64,000 bases of DNA from Treponema sp. (GTDB lineage: Bacteria > Spirochaetota > Spirochaetia > Treponematales > Treponemataceae). Positions 16,140-24,602 of this stretch are shown here, piece by piece (positions within the stretch are counted from its first letter, which is position 1; each line of letters begins with the position of its first letter). The position numbers were made by a program, and so were the translations under genes. The stretch spans positions 1 through 64,000 of the forward strand of contig JAEEIU010000058.1 in the NCBI GenBank assembly GCA_016281495.1. Reading direction: 5' to 3'. Below the pieces are notes generated by a model. The model saw only the letters and a list, made by a program, of their open reading frames with translations. It did no database searches and was not told the origin of the DNA.

Positions 16140-17159
16140 ATGAAAAAGATTGGTTTATCAGTTCTGGCTTTGGCCGCATTTTTGGTTTTTTCTTCCTGTA
16201 CAGATAAAAATGATTTTGTTGACTTTGCAGAAAACGGCGTGCAGCTTTTAATCAGTCAGGAATATATGGACAAGGGAATCTCCTATGACTGTTACAGTTC
16301 GGACATGGCACAGTATCCTACGTTCATAATTGCATTTTCCTACATGCCCGCACTTGACCGGCTTTATGAGCAGGCCGAGGTGATGTGGGATACAATCCAA
16401 AGCAAAGAGGCCCAGGATTTGTTTATGGAAGATTTTGAACGCTCCCTTGCCTTGCATCAAAAAATACTTGCCTTTGGAATAACCATTCCTGAATCTGACT
16501 ACAAGAGGCTTGATCCCGGTGAATATCTTGCAAGCCTCCCTGTAATCGCAAAAAAATACGGATACGTCTACATCCTTAATACAATAGATAATTCAACTGA
16601 AGAAATGGATGACGAGGAAATCGAGGCCTTTAACGACTGCAAAAGCTATATCGACAAATCAATCAGGAAAATCCGCATCATGGAGCCTGTCATAAAAACT
16701 ATGGAAAACAGCTCAAGTCAATCTCTGGTTTTCCCGCAGTTTGAATCTCCTGCCTTGGACGGTACTCCAATTACAGATGAGGTGTTTGCAGGAAAAGACA
16801 TAACTTTGGTTCATATCTGGGGAACCTTCTGTACTCCATGCATAGAGGAAATGCCGGCACTGGCTGAATGGCAGAAGACTCTTGCACAGAATGTTCAGGT
16901 TCTGGGAATTGTCTGTGACGTGGGTTCACTTGATGACTCAAATGAAAAAGAGCTTGCACTTCAGATTATCAAAGATTCAGGGGTGGAGTTCCCCAATGTC
17001 ATTGCATCGGGCGGCATCCTTACTTATCTTACATCCGTTCAGTTTGTGCCTACTACGATTCTGGTTGATTCTGAAGGAACGATTATAGGCGAACCGATTG
17101 TTGGTGCCAGACTGGAAGATTATAAAAAGGCCGTAGAAGATTATGTTTCTTCACATTAG
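16140..17159 (+). CDS. TlpA-like thioredoxin-fold lipoprotein
   Basis: This 339-residue protein carries a lipoprotein signal (MKKIGLSVLALAAFLVFSSC, lipidated Cys20), so it should be anchored on the periplasmic side. Residues 30-200 form a helical region I do not recognise. The C-terminal part is a thioredoxin fold of the TlpA/ResA type: FESPALDGTPI, then LVHIWGTFCTPCIEEMPAL with redox cysteines 231 and 234, and a cis-Pro region in VQFVPTTILVDSEG. It probably reduces disulfides or passes electrons in the envelope. It is the first gene of an operon with a CXXC membrane peptide and a polyferredoxin-like membrane protein. A longer frame from 16080 would start before the promoter and is rejected. 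Confidence 0.85.
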   Translation: MKKIGLSVLALAAFLVFSSCTDKNDFVDFAENGVQLLISQEYMDKGISYDCYSSDMAQYPTFIIAFSYMPALDRLYEQAEVMWDTIQSKEAQDLFMEDFERSLALHQKILAFGITIPESDYKRLDPGEYLASLPVIAKKYGYVYILNTIDNSTEEMDDEEIEAFNDCKSYIDKSIRKIRIMEPVIKTMENSSSQSLVFPQFESPALDGTPITDEVFAGKDITLVHIWGTFCTPCIEEMPALAEWQKTLAQNVQVLGIVCDVGSLDDSNEKELALQIIKDSGVEFPNVIASGGILTYLTSVQFVPTTILVDSEGTIIGEPIVGARLEDYKKAVEDYVSSH

Positions 17160-17172
17160 GGTGGGGTGAGCG

Positions 17173-17334
17173 GTGGATAAAGAATTCAAGTTGAAGAAAT
17201 TGATTTTTCTCCTGAGGATTTTTATTGTCCTGCTCTCTGCATCCTTTATTGTTTATGGAATATTCCGCGGTGAATTGAAAGTTGTTTTTAATAAAGCCGT
17301 GCGCATCTGCCTTGAATGCATGGGAATCGCGTAG
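17173..17334 (+). CDS. small CXXC-containing membrane protein (CD1871A-type)
   Basis: This 53-residue frame starts at GTG 17173, 13 bases after the TlpA-like gene. One membrane helix (FLLRIFIVLLSASFIVYGIF) is followed by RGELKVVFNKA and the C-terminal CXXC in VRICLECMGIA. The pattern matches the small CD1871A-type CXXC proteins, which I recall next to 4Fe-4S membrane proteins. It could pass electrons or hold a metal between its two neighbours. No experimental role is known to me. Confidence 0.75.
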   Translation: MDKEFKLKKLIFLLRIFIVLLSASFIVYGIFRGELKVVFNKAVRICLECMGIA

Positions 17335-17355
17335 TTCAAGATCGGGGGATTCAGC

Positions 17356-18210
17356 ATGAAGATTAAGATTTCCCATCCGGTAAAAAGAAAACTTGTTCAA
17401 CTTGCCGCTTTTGGCTTTTGCAATTCGCATTTGAATAATTTTGTGACGGGAAAAATCTATACTGGAAAATGGAAGAATTTCTGTTCTCCGGGAATGAACT
17501 GCTATTCATGTCCTGCCGCAAGTCTTGCCTGTCCTATTGGTGCCATGCAGGCATTGGGTTCTTCCCCTGGATTTTCTGTTTCGTTTTATGTCCTTGGATT
17601 TGTGCTTGCCATTGGTGTTGTTCTTGGACGTTTTGTATGCGGTTTTTTGTGTCCCTTTGGTTTGCTCCAGGAACTGATTTACAAGATACCCGGACGTAAA
17701 TTCAAGATTCCAAAATGGACCCGCTATATTAAATATTTTATTCTTTTGTTCTTTGTGCTGATTTTGCCTGCATCCAGTACGGTCTCTGTTGGTGCCGGTA
17801 AAGCTTATTTCTGTGAGTATATTTGTCCGGTTGGTAGTGCGGAGGCGGCTGTTCCACTGGTGCTGACCAATCCTCCCCTGCGTTCTGCTGTTGGTGGGCT
17901 TTTCTGGTGGAAGATTTCGCTGCTGTCAGTGATATTGCTTTCCTGTGTTTTTGTGTGCCGCTTTTTTTGCAAGGTGTTCTGTCCGTTGGGTGCCATCTAT
18001 GGCCTGTTGAATAAAATCTCGTTTTACCATGTTGAGGTTAATCATGAAAAATGTACCTCATGTGCCCGTTGTGAAAAAGCCTGTCCAATGGATGTGAATC
18101 CCGTAAAGAACCCTCGAAGCTGTGAATGCATACTGTGCGGTCATTGTGCATGGGAGTGTCCGGAGAAAGCCATCAGCTTGACATTCGTGAATAAAAAGAA
18201 AAAAAACTAA
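17356..18210 (+). CDS. polyferredoxin-like 4Fe-4S membrane protein (YccM/NapH-type)
   Basis: This 284-residue protein has several membrane helices and many cysteine motifs. The membrane part has CYSCPAASLACPIGAMQ, VCGFLCPFGLLQ, CEYICPVGS and CKVFCPLGAIYG, the repeated CxxxCP pattern of NapH/NosR/YccM-type proteins. The C-terminal tail has two ferredoxin motifs, CTSCARCEKACP and CECILCGHCAWECP, each able to bind a 4Fe-4S cluster. It probably moves electrons across the inner membrane. As third gene of the operon it may supply electrons to the TlpA-like lipoprotein through the small CXXC peptide. Its stop overlaps the convergent HAD gene by four bases. Confidence 0.85.
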   Translation: MKIKISHPVKRKLVQLAAFGFCNSHLNNFVTGKIYTGKWKNFCSPGMNCYSCPAASLACPIGAMQALGSSPGFSVSFYVLGFVLAIGVVLGRFVCGFLCPFGLLQELIYKIPGRKFKIPKWTRYIKYFILLFFVLILPASSTVSVGAGKAYFCEYICPVGSAEAAVPLVLTNPPLRSAVGGLFWWKISLLSVILLSCVFVCRFFCKVFCPLGAIYGLLNKISFYHVEVNHEKCTSCARCEKACPMDVNPVKNPRSCECILCGHCAWECPEKAISLTFVNKKKKN

Positions 18211-19046
18211 AGTACAAATCTCTGGATGAAATCTGCTATTCCATCCTCATCATTTGTTTTTGCCGTTACGAAATCTGCCATTTCCTTTATTTCTTCCAGT
18301 CCGTTTTTCATTGCAACGCCATAGGTGCACAGCTTGATCATGGTTTCGTCATTCATGCTGTCACCAAAGCCCATAGTGCCGCCGTCAAGTTCAAGGTGTT
18401 TTGCAAGGTATGAGATGGCCTGTCCTTTTCCGCAGTCGGGTGGAAGTATCTCCAGGAAATATGGCTTTGATATGAACACACTTGCCTTGTTTCCAAAGTC
18501 TGACTTTAGTGTGGCCTGAAGTTTTTGTAGAAGCTCAGGTTCTCCGGGTATCAGCATCTTTACAAATCCCTGCTTTAAGAATTCCTCGTAGTCCTTTACC
18601 ACATTCATCTTGAGTCCGCAGAGGTCTACGTCAAGCCTGGTCCATTTTGTTTCTTCGTCCGTGTGGATTGTGTCTGGGTCATATACTTCCGTTACAAGCC
18701 CGAATTCTTTGGCACGCCTGTTTGCATGCAATAGGATTTCCGGGGCCACAAACTGATTGTATATCCTCTGCCTTTTGTGCAGGTCAAAGATGGAGCATCC
18801 GTTTACCGCGATTATATATCTTCCGCTTTGGGTTCCTGCTATATCCAGCTTTCGTACAAATGGAAGAATGGCATCTTCAGCCCTTCCTGAGCAAAGAACG
18901 ACATAAATGCCGAGAGACGCCGCCCTGCGCAAGGTGTGTACAGTTTCTTCACTTATTTTCTGGTGTGAATCCAGTAATGTATCATCAAGATCAAGTGCTA
19001 TGAGTTTTACGTTAAGTTTGTTTTGGGGGAGTTTTGTTTCGTTCAT
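18207..19046 (-). CDS. Cof-type HAD phosphatase
   Basis: This 279-residue protein is in the Cof subfamily of haloacid dehalogenase-like hydrolases, which remove phosphate from sugar phosphates or cofactors. Motif I is LIALDLDDTLLDS with the nucleophile and acid/base Asp. Motif II is VVLCSGRAEDAI. The final motif is GFGDSMNDETMIKL. The cap domain between them is of the C2 type. The substrate cannot be told from sequence. No clear promoter or Shine-Dalgarno is visible; the start just follows the palindromic repeat region at 19086-19152. Confidence 0.85.
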   Translation of the reverse strand: MNETKLPQNKLNVKLIALDLDDTLLDSHQKISEETVHTLRRAASLGIYVVLCSGRAEDAILPFVRKLDIAGTQSGRYIIAVNGCSIFDLHKRQRIYNQFVAPEILLHANRRAKEFGLVTEVYDPDTIHTDEETKWTRLDVDLCGLKMNVVKDYEEFLKQGFVKMLIPGEPELLQKLQATLKSDFGNKASVFISKPYFLEILPPDCGKGQAISYLAKHLELDGGTMGFGDSMNDETMIKLCTYGVAMKNGLEEIKEMADFVTAKTNDEDGIADFIQRFVL

Positions 19047-19085
19047 GAAAAGAAAAAAGAAGTGGGGATGCCTGGTAATCTGACC

Positions 19086-19152
19086 GTCATTCCGGGCTTG
19101 ATCCGGAATCCTGACATTGCATGTTAAGATGCTGGATCATGTCCAGCATGAC
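19086..19152. repeat. palindromic intergenic repeat, double hairpin
   Basis: The element begins GTCATTCCGG and ends CAGCATGAC, so the ends pair. Inside are two hairpins: ATTCCGG with CCGGAAT, and ATGCTGGA with TCCAGCAT. It belongs to the same family as the shorter element at 9703-9742. It separates two minus-strand genes. Confidence 0.75.
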
Positions 19153-19180
19153 AATACGGTCTTGGCATCCCCTGTTGGCT

Positions 19181-19705
19181 TTATTTGCCTTCCTGGACAA
19201 CGCGGGTAAGAACTATCTCTTCAAAGTCAATTGCATCATCTTTGATGATGAGGTCTTCTTTTTCCCAATCCTTTTTTGGAAGTTCAACGAGAGGCATGTC
19301 TTCGCTTGTCAATTCAATCGGCTCTCCAGCAATCATGGCACCAAGTATTTTGTAGGAAGTTTCCTCACTGTATTCCTCTGATGAATATTTAGTGATTGTG
19401 AGCGTAACCTTTCCGTCTTTCTTTGGGTCACCCTTGTATGTTCCGGCCATGTAATCTGCATCCATTTTCATCTGCATGGTTCCAAGGTCTTCTCCCAGAT
19501 CAATCTCTCCTTCAACATTGATATGAACTACAAAAGTTTTGTCGGAATAGAAGGTCAGGGTCATTGTTCCAACGCCTTCGTCTTCAACTGCTTCTCCTGC
19601 GAATGTTGCTACTGCAGTTGGTGCTTTTGCTGCAAAAACTTGAGCGATAGATATAAAACCTAAAGCAAGAATTGCCAGTGTAATTTTCTTAATTGATTTC
19701 ATCAT
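19181..19705 (-). CDS. exported protein of unknown function
   Basis: This 174-residue protein starts after a strong AGGAGGA site and has a signal peptide (SIKKITLAILALGFISIAQ, cleavage after VFA). The mature part has alternating strands rich in Thr, Val and acidic residues (TMTLTFYSDKTFVVHI, GKVTLTITKY), suggesting a small beta-sandwich or lipocalin-like fold. I do not recognise the family. It lies 21 bases after ettA on the same strand and may be cotranscribed with it, although it has its own good ribosome binding site. Confidence 0.6.
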   Translation of the reverse strand: MMKSIKKITLAILALGFISIAQVFAAKAPTAVATFAGEAVEDEGVGTMTLTFYSDKTFVVHINVEGEIDLGEDLGTMQMKMDADYMAGTYKGDPKKDGKVTLTITKYSSEEYSEETSYKILGAMIAGEPIELTSEDMPLVELPKKDWEKEDLIIKDDAIDFEEIVLTRVVQEGK

Positions 19706-19726
19706 AATTCCTCCTGGATGAAATAT

Positions 19727-21490
19727 TTAGCGTACCAGTTTGCGGTACATTGTTTTATGGGGCCGGTCTGCGTCATCTCCAAGCATCTTCTTGCGCCATT
19801 CAGAATAGTCGGACCAGCTTCCTTCAAACCATTTTACTTCAGAATTGTTTTCAAATGCAAGTATATGCGTGCAAATTCTGTCCAAAAAGTAACGGTCGTG
19901 GCTGATTACAAGAACAACCCCTGCAAATTCATTTATTGCCTCCTCTAGGGAACGGGTTGTCGTAATGTCAAGGTCGTTTGTGGGCTCGTCAAGCAAGAGT
20001 ACGTTTCCCGCTTCCTTGAACATCATGCCCATGTTAAGGCGGTTTTTCTCTCCACCGGAAAGCACGCTGATTTTCTTGTTCTGTTCAGCTCCGTTAAAGT
20101 TGAACCATGAGCAGTAGGCACGGCTGTTTACCTCACGGACTGCACCGTTTACAGGACGGCCCTTTTCGTCAACAGCACCAAGCTTTACAAGATCCGCTCC
20201 ACCGGAAAGCATTTCCCATACAGTCTTGTTTGGATCAAGCTTGCTCCTCATCTGGTCGACATAAACCAGCTTTACAGTTTCACCGATTTTAAGTGAACCG
20301 CTGTCTGGCTTTTCTTCTCCATCGCTTCCATCTGGCATCTGTACCTTTTGGCCTGCCGCACTTGCAATCATCTTGAACAATGTGGTTTTACCCGCACCGT
20401 TTGGACCGACAATACCTACAACCGCACCAGCCGGAATATGGAAATCAAGGTTTTCAAAAAGAACCCTGTCATCAAAACTCTTGGTAAGCTTTTCCGCATC
20501 TATTACGACGTTTCCAAGACGTGGACCTGCCGGAATTGAAATCTGTGAATCCTTGAGCTGAACCCTCTTGCTTTCTTCGGCCAGAAGCTGCTCGTAACGG
20601 GTGATGTGCTCCTTGTGCTTTGCCTGCCTTCCCTTTGCACCCGCATGAATCCATTCAAGCTCTTCCTGCATCTGCTTTTGGCGGACGCTGGCCTGCTTTT
20701 CTTCCTGGGCAAGACGCTTTTGTTTTGCCTCAAGCCATGCCGAATAATTTCCCTTGAACGGGTATCCTTCGCCCCTGTCCATTTCCAGAATCCATCCGGC
20801 AACATTGTCCAAAAAGTAGCGGTCGTGTGTAATCGCGATGACTGTTCCAGAATAGTTCTGAAGGTGACGCTCCAGCCATGCAACGGTTTCCGCATCAAGG
20901 TGGTTTGTAGGTTCGTCAAGAAGAAGAATGTCAGGCTGCTGCAAAAGAAGCCTGCACAATGCGACGCGACGACGTTCACCACCGGAAAGCACGTCCACAA
21001 CCTGATCTCCCGGGGGACACCTTAGGGCATCCATTGCAAGTTCCAGGTTTGCATCCAGGTTCCATGCATCAGCGGCATCAAGCTTTTCCTGAAGTTCGGC
21101 CTGTCTTGCACACAGCTTGTCAAAATCAGCATCGGGGTCTCCAAATGCCTCGTTAACCTTGTCAAATTCTGCAAGAAGATCAGTAATCGGCTTTACGCCT
21201 TCCATAACGATTTCCTTTACCGTCTTGCCTGCTTCAAGCACCGGTTCCTGCTCCAGATAGCCCAGGGTATAGCCCGGAGATACATGGGTTTCACCGACAA
21301 AATCCTTGTCAACGCCTGCCAGAATCTTGAACAGCGAGGATTTACCCGCACCGTTTTCACCGACAACGCCGATTTTTGCGCCATAGTAATATGAAATGCT
21401 GATGTCCTTTAAGACAACCTTTGTCCCATAAGAGCGGGACACCCTTTCCATAGTGTAAATGATTTTCTTTTCGTCTACAGTCTTTGCCAT
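19727..21490 (-). CDS. ettA: ABC-F translation factor EttA
   Basis: This 587-residue cytosolic ABC-F protein has two ATPase domains and no membrane part. The first has GVVGENGAGKSSLFKILAG, LSGGERRRVALCRLL and DILLLDEPTNHLD. The second has GIVGPNGAGKTTLFKM, LSGGEKNRLNMGMMF and VLLLDEPTNDLD. An arm insertion lies between Walker A and the signature in the first domain. The N-terminus and linker (GPRLGNVVIDAEKL) match EttA, which binds the ribosomal E site and adjusts elongation to ATP/ADP state. About 20 extra residues sit in the second domain (MPDGSDGEEKPDSGS). The promoter predicts a leaderless mRNA. Confidence 0.93.
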   Translation of the reverse strand: MAKTVDEKKIIYTMERVSRSYGTKVVLKDISISYYYGAKIGVVGENGAGKSSLFKILAGVDKDFVGETHVSPGYTLGYLEQEPVLEAGKTVKEIVMEGVKPITDLLAEFDKVNEAFGDPDADFDKLCARQAELQEKLDAADAWNLDANLELAMDALRCPPGDQVVDVLSGGERRRVALCRLLLQQPDILLLDEPTNHLDAETVAWLERHLQNYSGTVIAITHDRYFLDNVAGWILEMDRGEGYPFKGNYSAWLEAKQKRLAQEEKQASVRQKQMQEELEWIHAGAKGRQAKHKEHITRYEQLLAEESKRVQLKDSQISIPAGPRLGNVVIDAEKLTKSFDDRVLFENLDFHIPAGAVVGIVGPNGAGKTTLFKMIASAAGQKVQMPDGSDGEEKPDSGSLKIGETVKLVYVDQMRSKLDPNKTVWEMLSGGADLVKLGAVDEKGRPVNGAVREVNSRAYCSWFNFNGAEQNKKISVLSGGEKNRLNMGMMFKEAGNVLLLDEPTNDLDITTTRSLEEAINEFAGVVLVISHDRYFLDRICTHILAFENNSEVKWFEGSWSDYSEWRKKMLGDDADRPHKTMYRKLVR

Positions 21491-21525
21491 ACGTTTAATA
21501 TATATGAGAAATAAAATAGTTACAA
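21491..21525 (-). promoter_or_regulatory. ettA promoter, leaderless arrangement
   Basis: On the minus strand TTGTAA (21520-21525) and TATATT (21497-21502) are 17 bases apart, with six bases between the -10 and ATG 21490. Confidence 0.65.
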
Positions 21526-21538
21526 GCCTCAGTCGATT

Positions 21539-21612
21539 ATTGTCACGCGGATTCGATTCTTAATTCCGCATTCATAATTCTTAATTATGCATTCTTAATT
21601 CTTAATTACAAA
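21539..21612. repeat. GTCACRCGGATTCG repeat copy followed by AT-rich ATTCTTAATT array
   Basis: Bases 21540-21556 read TTGTCACGCGGATTCGA, a copy of the dispersed repeat also found at 27522, 27651-27685, 50607 and 56611. It is followed to 21612 by imperfect copies of ATTCTTAATT and ATTCATAATT, which are the reverse complement of the GAATTAY heptamers at 16033-16095. The array ends three bases before the proS -35 box. Confidence 0.75.
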
Positions 21613-21615
21613 GTC

Positions 21616-21653
21616 TTGTATCAGAGCATTTATTTCTATATAATGTATCCACT
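21616..21653 (+). promoter_or_regulatory. proS promoter, near-leaderless
   Basis: TTGTAT (21616-21621) and TATAAT (21639-21644) are 17 bases apart. The proS ATG lies nine bases after the -10, so the expected leader is only two or three bases. No Shine-Dalgarno is present. Confidence 0.65.
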
Positions 21654-23468
21654 ATGAAAACATCTAACTTAACATTCAGGACACTGCGGGAAGCTCCTGC
21701 AGAAGCTGTTATTGCAAGCCATCAGTTGATGATGAGGGCTGATTTGATCCGTAAGCTTGGAAACGGACTGTATACATATATGCCGATGGGACTCAGGGCC
21801 TACAAAAAGGTTGAGCAGGTCATACGCGAGGAATGGGACGAAAGCGGTGCCCAGGAATTCAGGCCCACTGTTATTGTACCGGGTGACATCTGGAAGGAAA
21901 GCGGACGCTGGGATACCATGGGACCACAGATGCTCAAGGCAAAGAACCGTGCCGAACAGGACATGGTTGTAAGTCCAACCGCCGAGGAAGCATATACCGC
22001 CATTGTGCGTGCGGGCCTCACAAGCTACAAGCAGCTCCCAATCAACATGTATCAGATAAATACGAAATACCGTGACGAAATACGCCCCCGTTATGGTGTC
22101 ATGCGTGGACGTGAGTTCAACATGGCCGACGGTTATTCAATCAACGCGGACGATGAATCCCTGGACAAGACATATCAGGCCTATGCAAAAGCCTACCTCC
22201 GCATCTTCAAGAGGCTGGGACTGGAAGTTATTCCGGTAAAGGCTGACACTGGTGCCATGGGTGGTTCAGGAAGCGAAGAGTTCATGGTGGAAAGTGAGAT
22301 TGGTGACGACACCCTGATAATCTGCCCTGACTGCAAGTATGCCGCAAATGTGGAAAAGGCCTCATGCAAGCCGGATGCCGCAGTTGACAACGACGGAAAC
22401 CCGCAGAAAAAGACGGATCTTGCCATAGAGGAAGTTGCCACCCCGAATGTATTCAGCATTTCAGACATGGAGGCATTCTTCAAGAGCACACCAAAGATGT
22501 TCATCAAGGCTTTGATCTACCGCGTGATTAACAGCACCATGGATTTGAGCCAGGCCCCATATTGCAAGGACCTTGAGGTCAAGAAGGAAAACGGTCATGT
22601 CTGCTATCCTGTTTCTTATGTATGCGTTTTGATCAGGGCAGACCTTGACGTAAACGAGGCCAAGCTGGCAGGTTTGCTTAAGGCAAGTGAGCTTTGTCTT
22701 GCCGATGACGAGGAAGTTCGCAAGGTTTCAGGTACAGGCCACGGTTTTGTAGGTCCTGTTACGGTAAAGTGTCCCATCGTTCAGGATTTGAGCGTAAACG
22801 ACATGCACGATGCAATTGCAGGAAGCGGAAAGGACGGCTATCACATAAAGCACGTTGAACCGGGACGCGATTACACCCCTTATATTACGGCAGATGTCCG
22901 CACTGTTGTTCCGGGAGACAAATGTCCTGTTTGCGGTGGAACTTTCTACAGCAGGAAGGGAAACGAGCTGGGACACATCTTTAAGCTTGGAAAAAAATAC
23001 ACGGAAAGCATGGGAGTAAGCTATCTGGATGAAAACGGAAAGGCCGCTGTTCCGACAATGGGCTGCTATGGCATTGGCGTGGACCGTGTTCTTGCTTCCA
23101 TAATTGAACGCTATCACGACGACAAGGGAATCATATGGCCTATGTCAGTGGCTCCGTATCAGGTTGCGGTCGTTCCGATTAAGTACAAGGATGCGATGAA
23201 GGATGCCGCCGACAAGATTTATGGTGAACTCAAGGCTGCCGGAATCGAAGTCCTGCTTGATGACCGCGATGAACGTCCAGGTGTAAAATTCAACGACATG
23301 GATCTTATCGGTTTCCCAATCCGCATTACCGTGGGCGAAAAGAACCTTCCGAATGTGGAGGTAAAGCTCAGAAATGCCGCCGAACCGGAAATGATACCGC
23401 TGGAAGAAGCATCTTCCAAAGTTGTGGAAATGGTCCGCAAGGCAATGGAAGAGTTGAACCGTGAATAA
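21654..23468 (+). CDS. proS: prolyl-tRNA synthetase, bacterial type
   Basis: This 604-residue class II enzyme charges tRNA-Pro. Motif 1 is in YTYMPMGLRAYKKVEQVI, and motif 2 is TKYRDEIRPRYGVMRGREF. An INS-type editing domain occupies roughly residues 225-400 and includes VSGTGHGFVGPVTVK. Motif 3 is MGCYGIGVDRVLASIIER, and the anticodon-binding domain (VAPYQVAVVPIK) ends the protein. The C-terminal layout is the bacterial form, not the archaeal/eukaryotic one. The AT-rich repeat array lies just upstream of its promoter. Confidence 0.96.
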   Translation: MKTSNLTFRTLREAPAEAVIASHQLMMRADLIRKLGNGLYTYMPMGLRAYKKVEQVIREEWDESGAQEFRPTVIVPGDIWKESGRWDTMGPQMLKAKNRAEQDMVVSPTAEEAYTAIVRAGLTSYKQLPINMYQINTKYRDEIRPRYGVMRGREFNMADGYSINADDESLDKTYQAYAKAYLRIFKRLGLEVIPVKADTGAMGGSGSEEFMVESEIGDDTLIICPDCKYAANVEKASCKPDAAVDNDGNPQKKTDLAIEEVATPNVFSISDMEAFFKSTPKMFIKALIYRVINSTMDLSQAPYCKDLEVKKENGHVCYPVSYVCVLIRADLDVNEAKLAGLLKASELCLADDEEVRKVSGTGHGFVGPVTVKCPIVQDLSVNDMHDAIAGSGKDGYHIKHVEPGRDYTPYITADVRTVVPGDKCPVCGGTFYSRKGNELGHIFKLGKKYTESMGVSYLDENGKAAVPTMGCYGIGVDRVLASIIERYHDDKGIIWPMSVAPYQVAVVPIKYKDAMKDAADKIYGELKAAGIEVLLDDRDERPGVKFNDMDLIGFPIRITVGEKNLPNVEVKLRNAAEPEMIPLEEASSKVVEMVRKAMEELNRE

Positions 23469-23543
23469 TGAGCCTGCCGCCTGTAACAAAATGTGGTGGC
23501 GGAGGTTTTAATAATATACACGGAAACTCATCTGGAGGATAAA

Positions 23544-24602
23544 ATGATTTCATTAAAAAAGCTTTCACTTTTGCTGATTGTTGCGCTTTCCTTTGTGCAT
23601 TCAGCTTTTTCTTCTGTTCCCGGAATGGCACAGTATATTCCCGACACTTCCGGTGAATATGTATATTATCAGGACAAGACCTTTACCCGCGATTCAATCG
23701 TAGGTTTCTTGTTCTATAACGACAGTACATATGCGGTCCGTTATTATGCCCCGGCTGACAAAAAACAGTCGCTTTTGGAAAAGGACATAACAATTTATTT
23801 CAGCGTAAATCCCGATGCCGGATATCTTGAGCTTACAGGTGAAAACATTGTTGGAGCACAGACACAGGACGATGTAGAAATCGTAAACTATCTGCATGAC
23901 CTGTTCTATGAATTTTCTTCACGTGCGGCAAAGGCATTCCTTATGGATGGATCAACAATTCCAAGCAAACAGGATTATGCCCAGTTCGGTGGAAATGTAA
24001 CCATCATGTTCAATCCGCTTGTTCCGATTTTTAACATTGAGGCAATAAAGGCTTCGGACGGAAAGAATCTTCTTCAGCTTCAGACTGTAGGCAGGCTTTC
24101 TTCTTCCGAGGATAAAAGCTTTACCCAGTACAAGAGGATAGACGGACTTCCAAAGGATAAGACACGTAACTTCAAGAACGACAAAAAGGCAAAAAAGCAA
24201 AAGATAAGTGCACTTGGACTCAACATTAATCTTGATGCTCAGTGGACTCAAAAATCAGACGCGATGTGGGCCCTTGGTGACTATGCAATGCTCATGGTTG
24301 CATCAATTGGAAATACCGAGCAGATGTCACAGCCTCATGATTACCTGTGGGATTATTTGCAGCGCATGTGGTGCAGCGGATCTGACGGAAGCTATGCCCT
24401 GTGGCAGCATAAAAAAGTTGAGCGTACCAAAGACAAGCTTTCCATCATGAACGTATTCTATGAACCTGGTGCAAACAGCGTGACACGTGATTTTAAGATT
24501 ACACGCAAGACAAAGGAAGGCGATGTGGTTTTGATTCTGACAGTCTTTGATGACGTGTATCAGAAAAACAAATCCTATTTTGATGCCATCCTTAAAATCT
24601 AG
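23544..24602 (+). CDS. exported protein of unknown function
   Basis: This 352-residue protein starts at ATG 23544 after CTGGAGGAT. A signal peptide (MISLKKLSLLLIVALSFVHS, cleavage near AFS) is followed by a mature domain rich in Tyr and Asp (GMAQYIPDTSGEYVYYQD). No catalytic motif is seen and I do not recognise the family. The segment MWALGDYAMLMVASIGNTE and the C-terminal VVLILTVFDDVYQKN are its most hydrophobic parts. It follows proS by 75 bases and could be read from the same transcript. Its end overlaps the convergent GerMN gene by four bases. Confidence 0.6.
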   Translation: MISLKKLSLLLIVALSFVHSAFSSVPGMAQYIPDTSGEYVYYQDKTFTRDSIVGFLFYNDSTYAVRYYAPADKKQSLLEKDITIYFSVNPDAGYLELTGENIVGAQTQDDVEIVNYLHDLFYEFSSRAAKAFLMDGSTIPSKQDYAQFGGNVTIMFNPLVPIFNIEAIKASDGKNLLQLQTVGRLSSSEDKSFTQYKRIDGLPKDKTRNFKNDKKAKKQKISALGLNINLDAQWTQKSDAMWALGDYAMLMVASIGNTEQMSQPHDYLWDYLQRMWCSGSDGSYALWQHKKVERTKDKLSIMNVFYEPGANSVTRDFKITRKTKEGDVVLILTVFDDVYQKNKSYFDAILKI

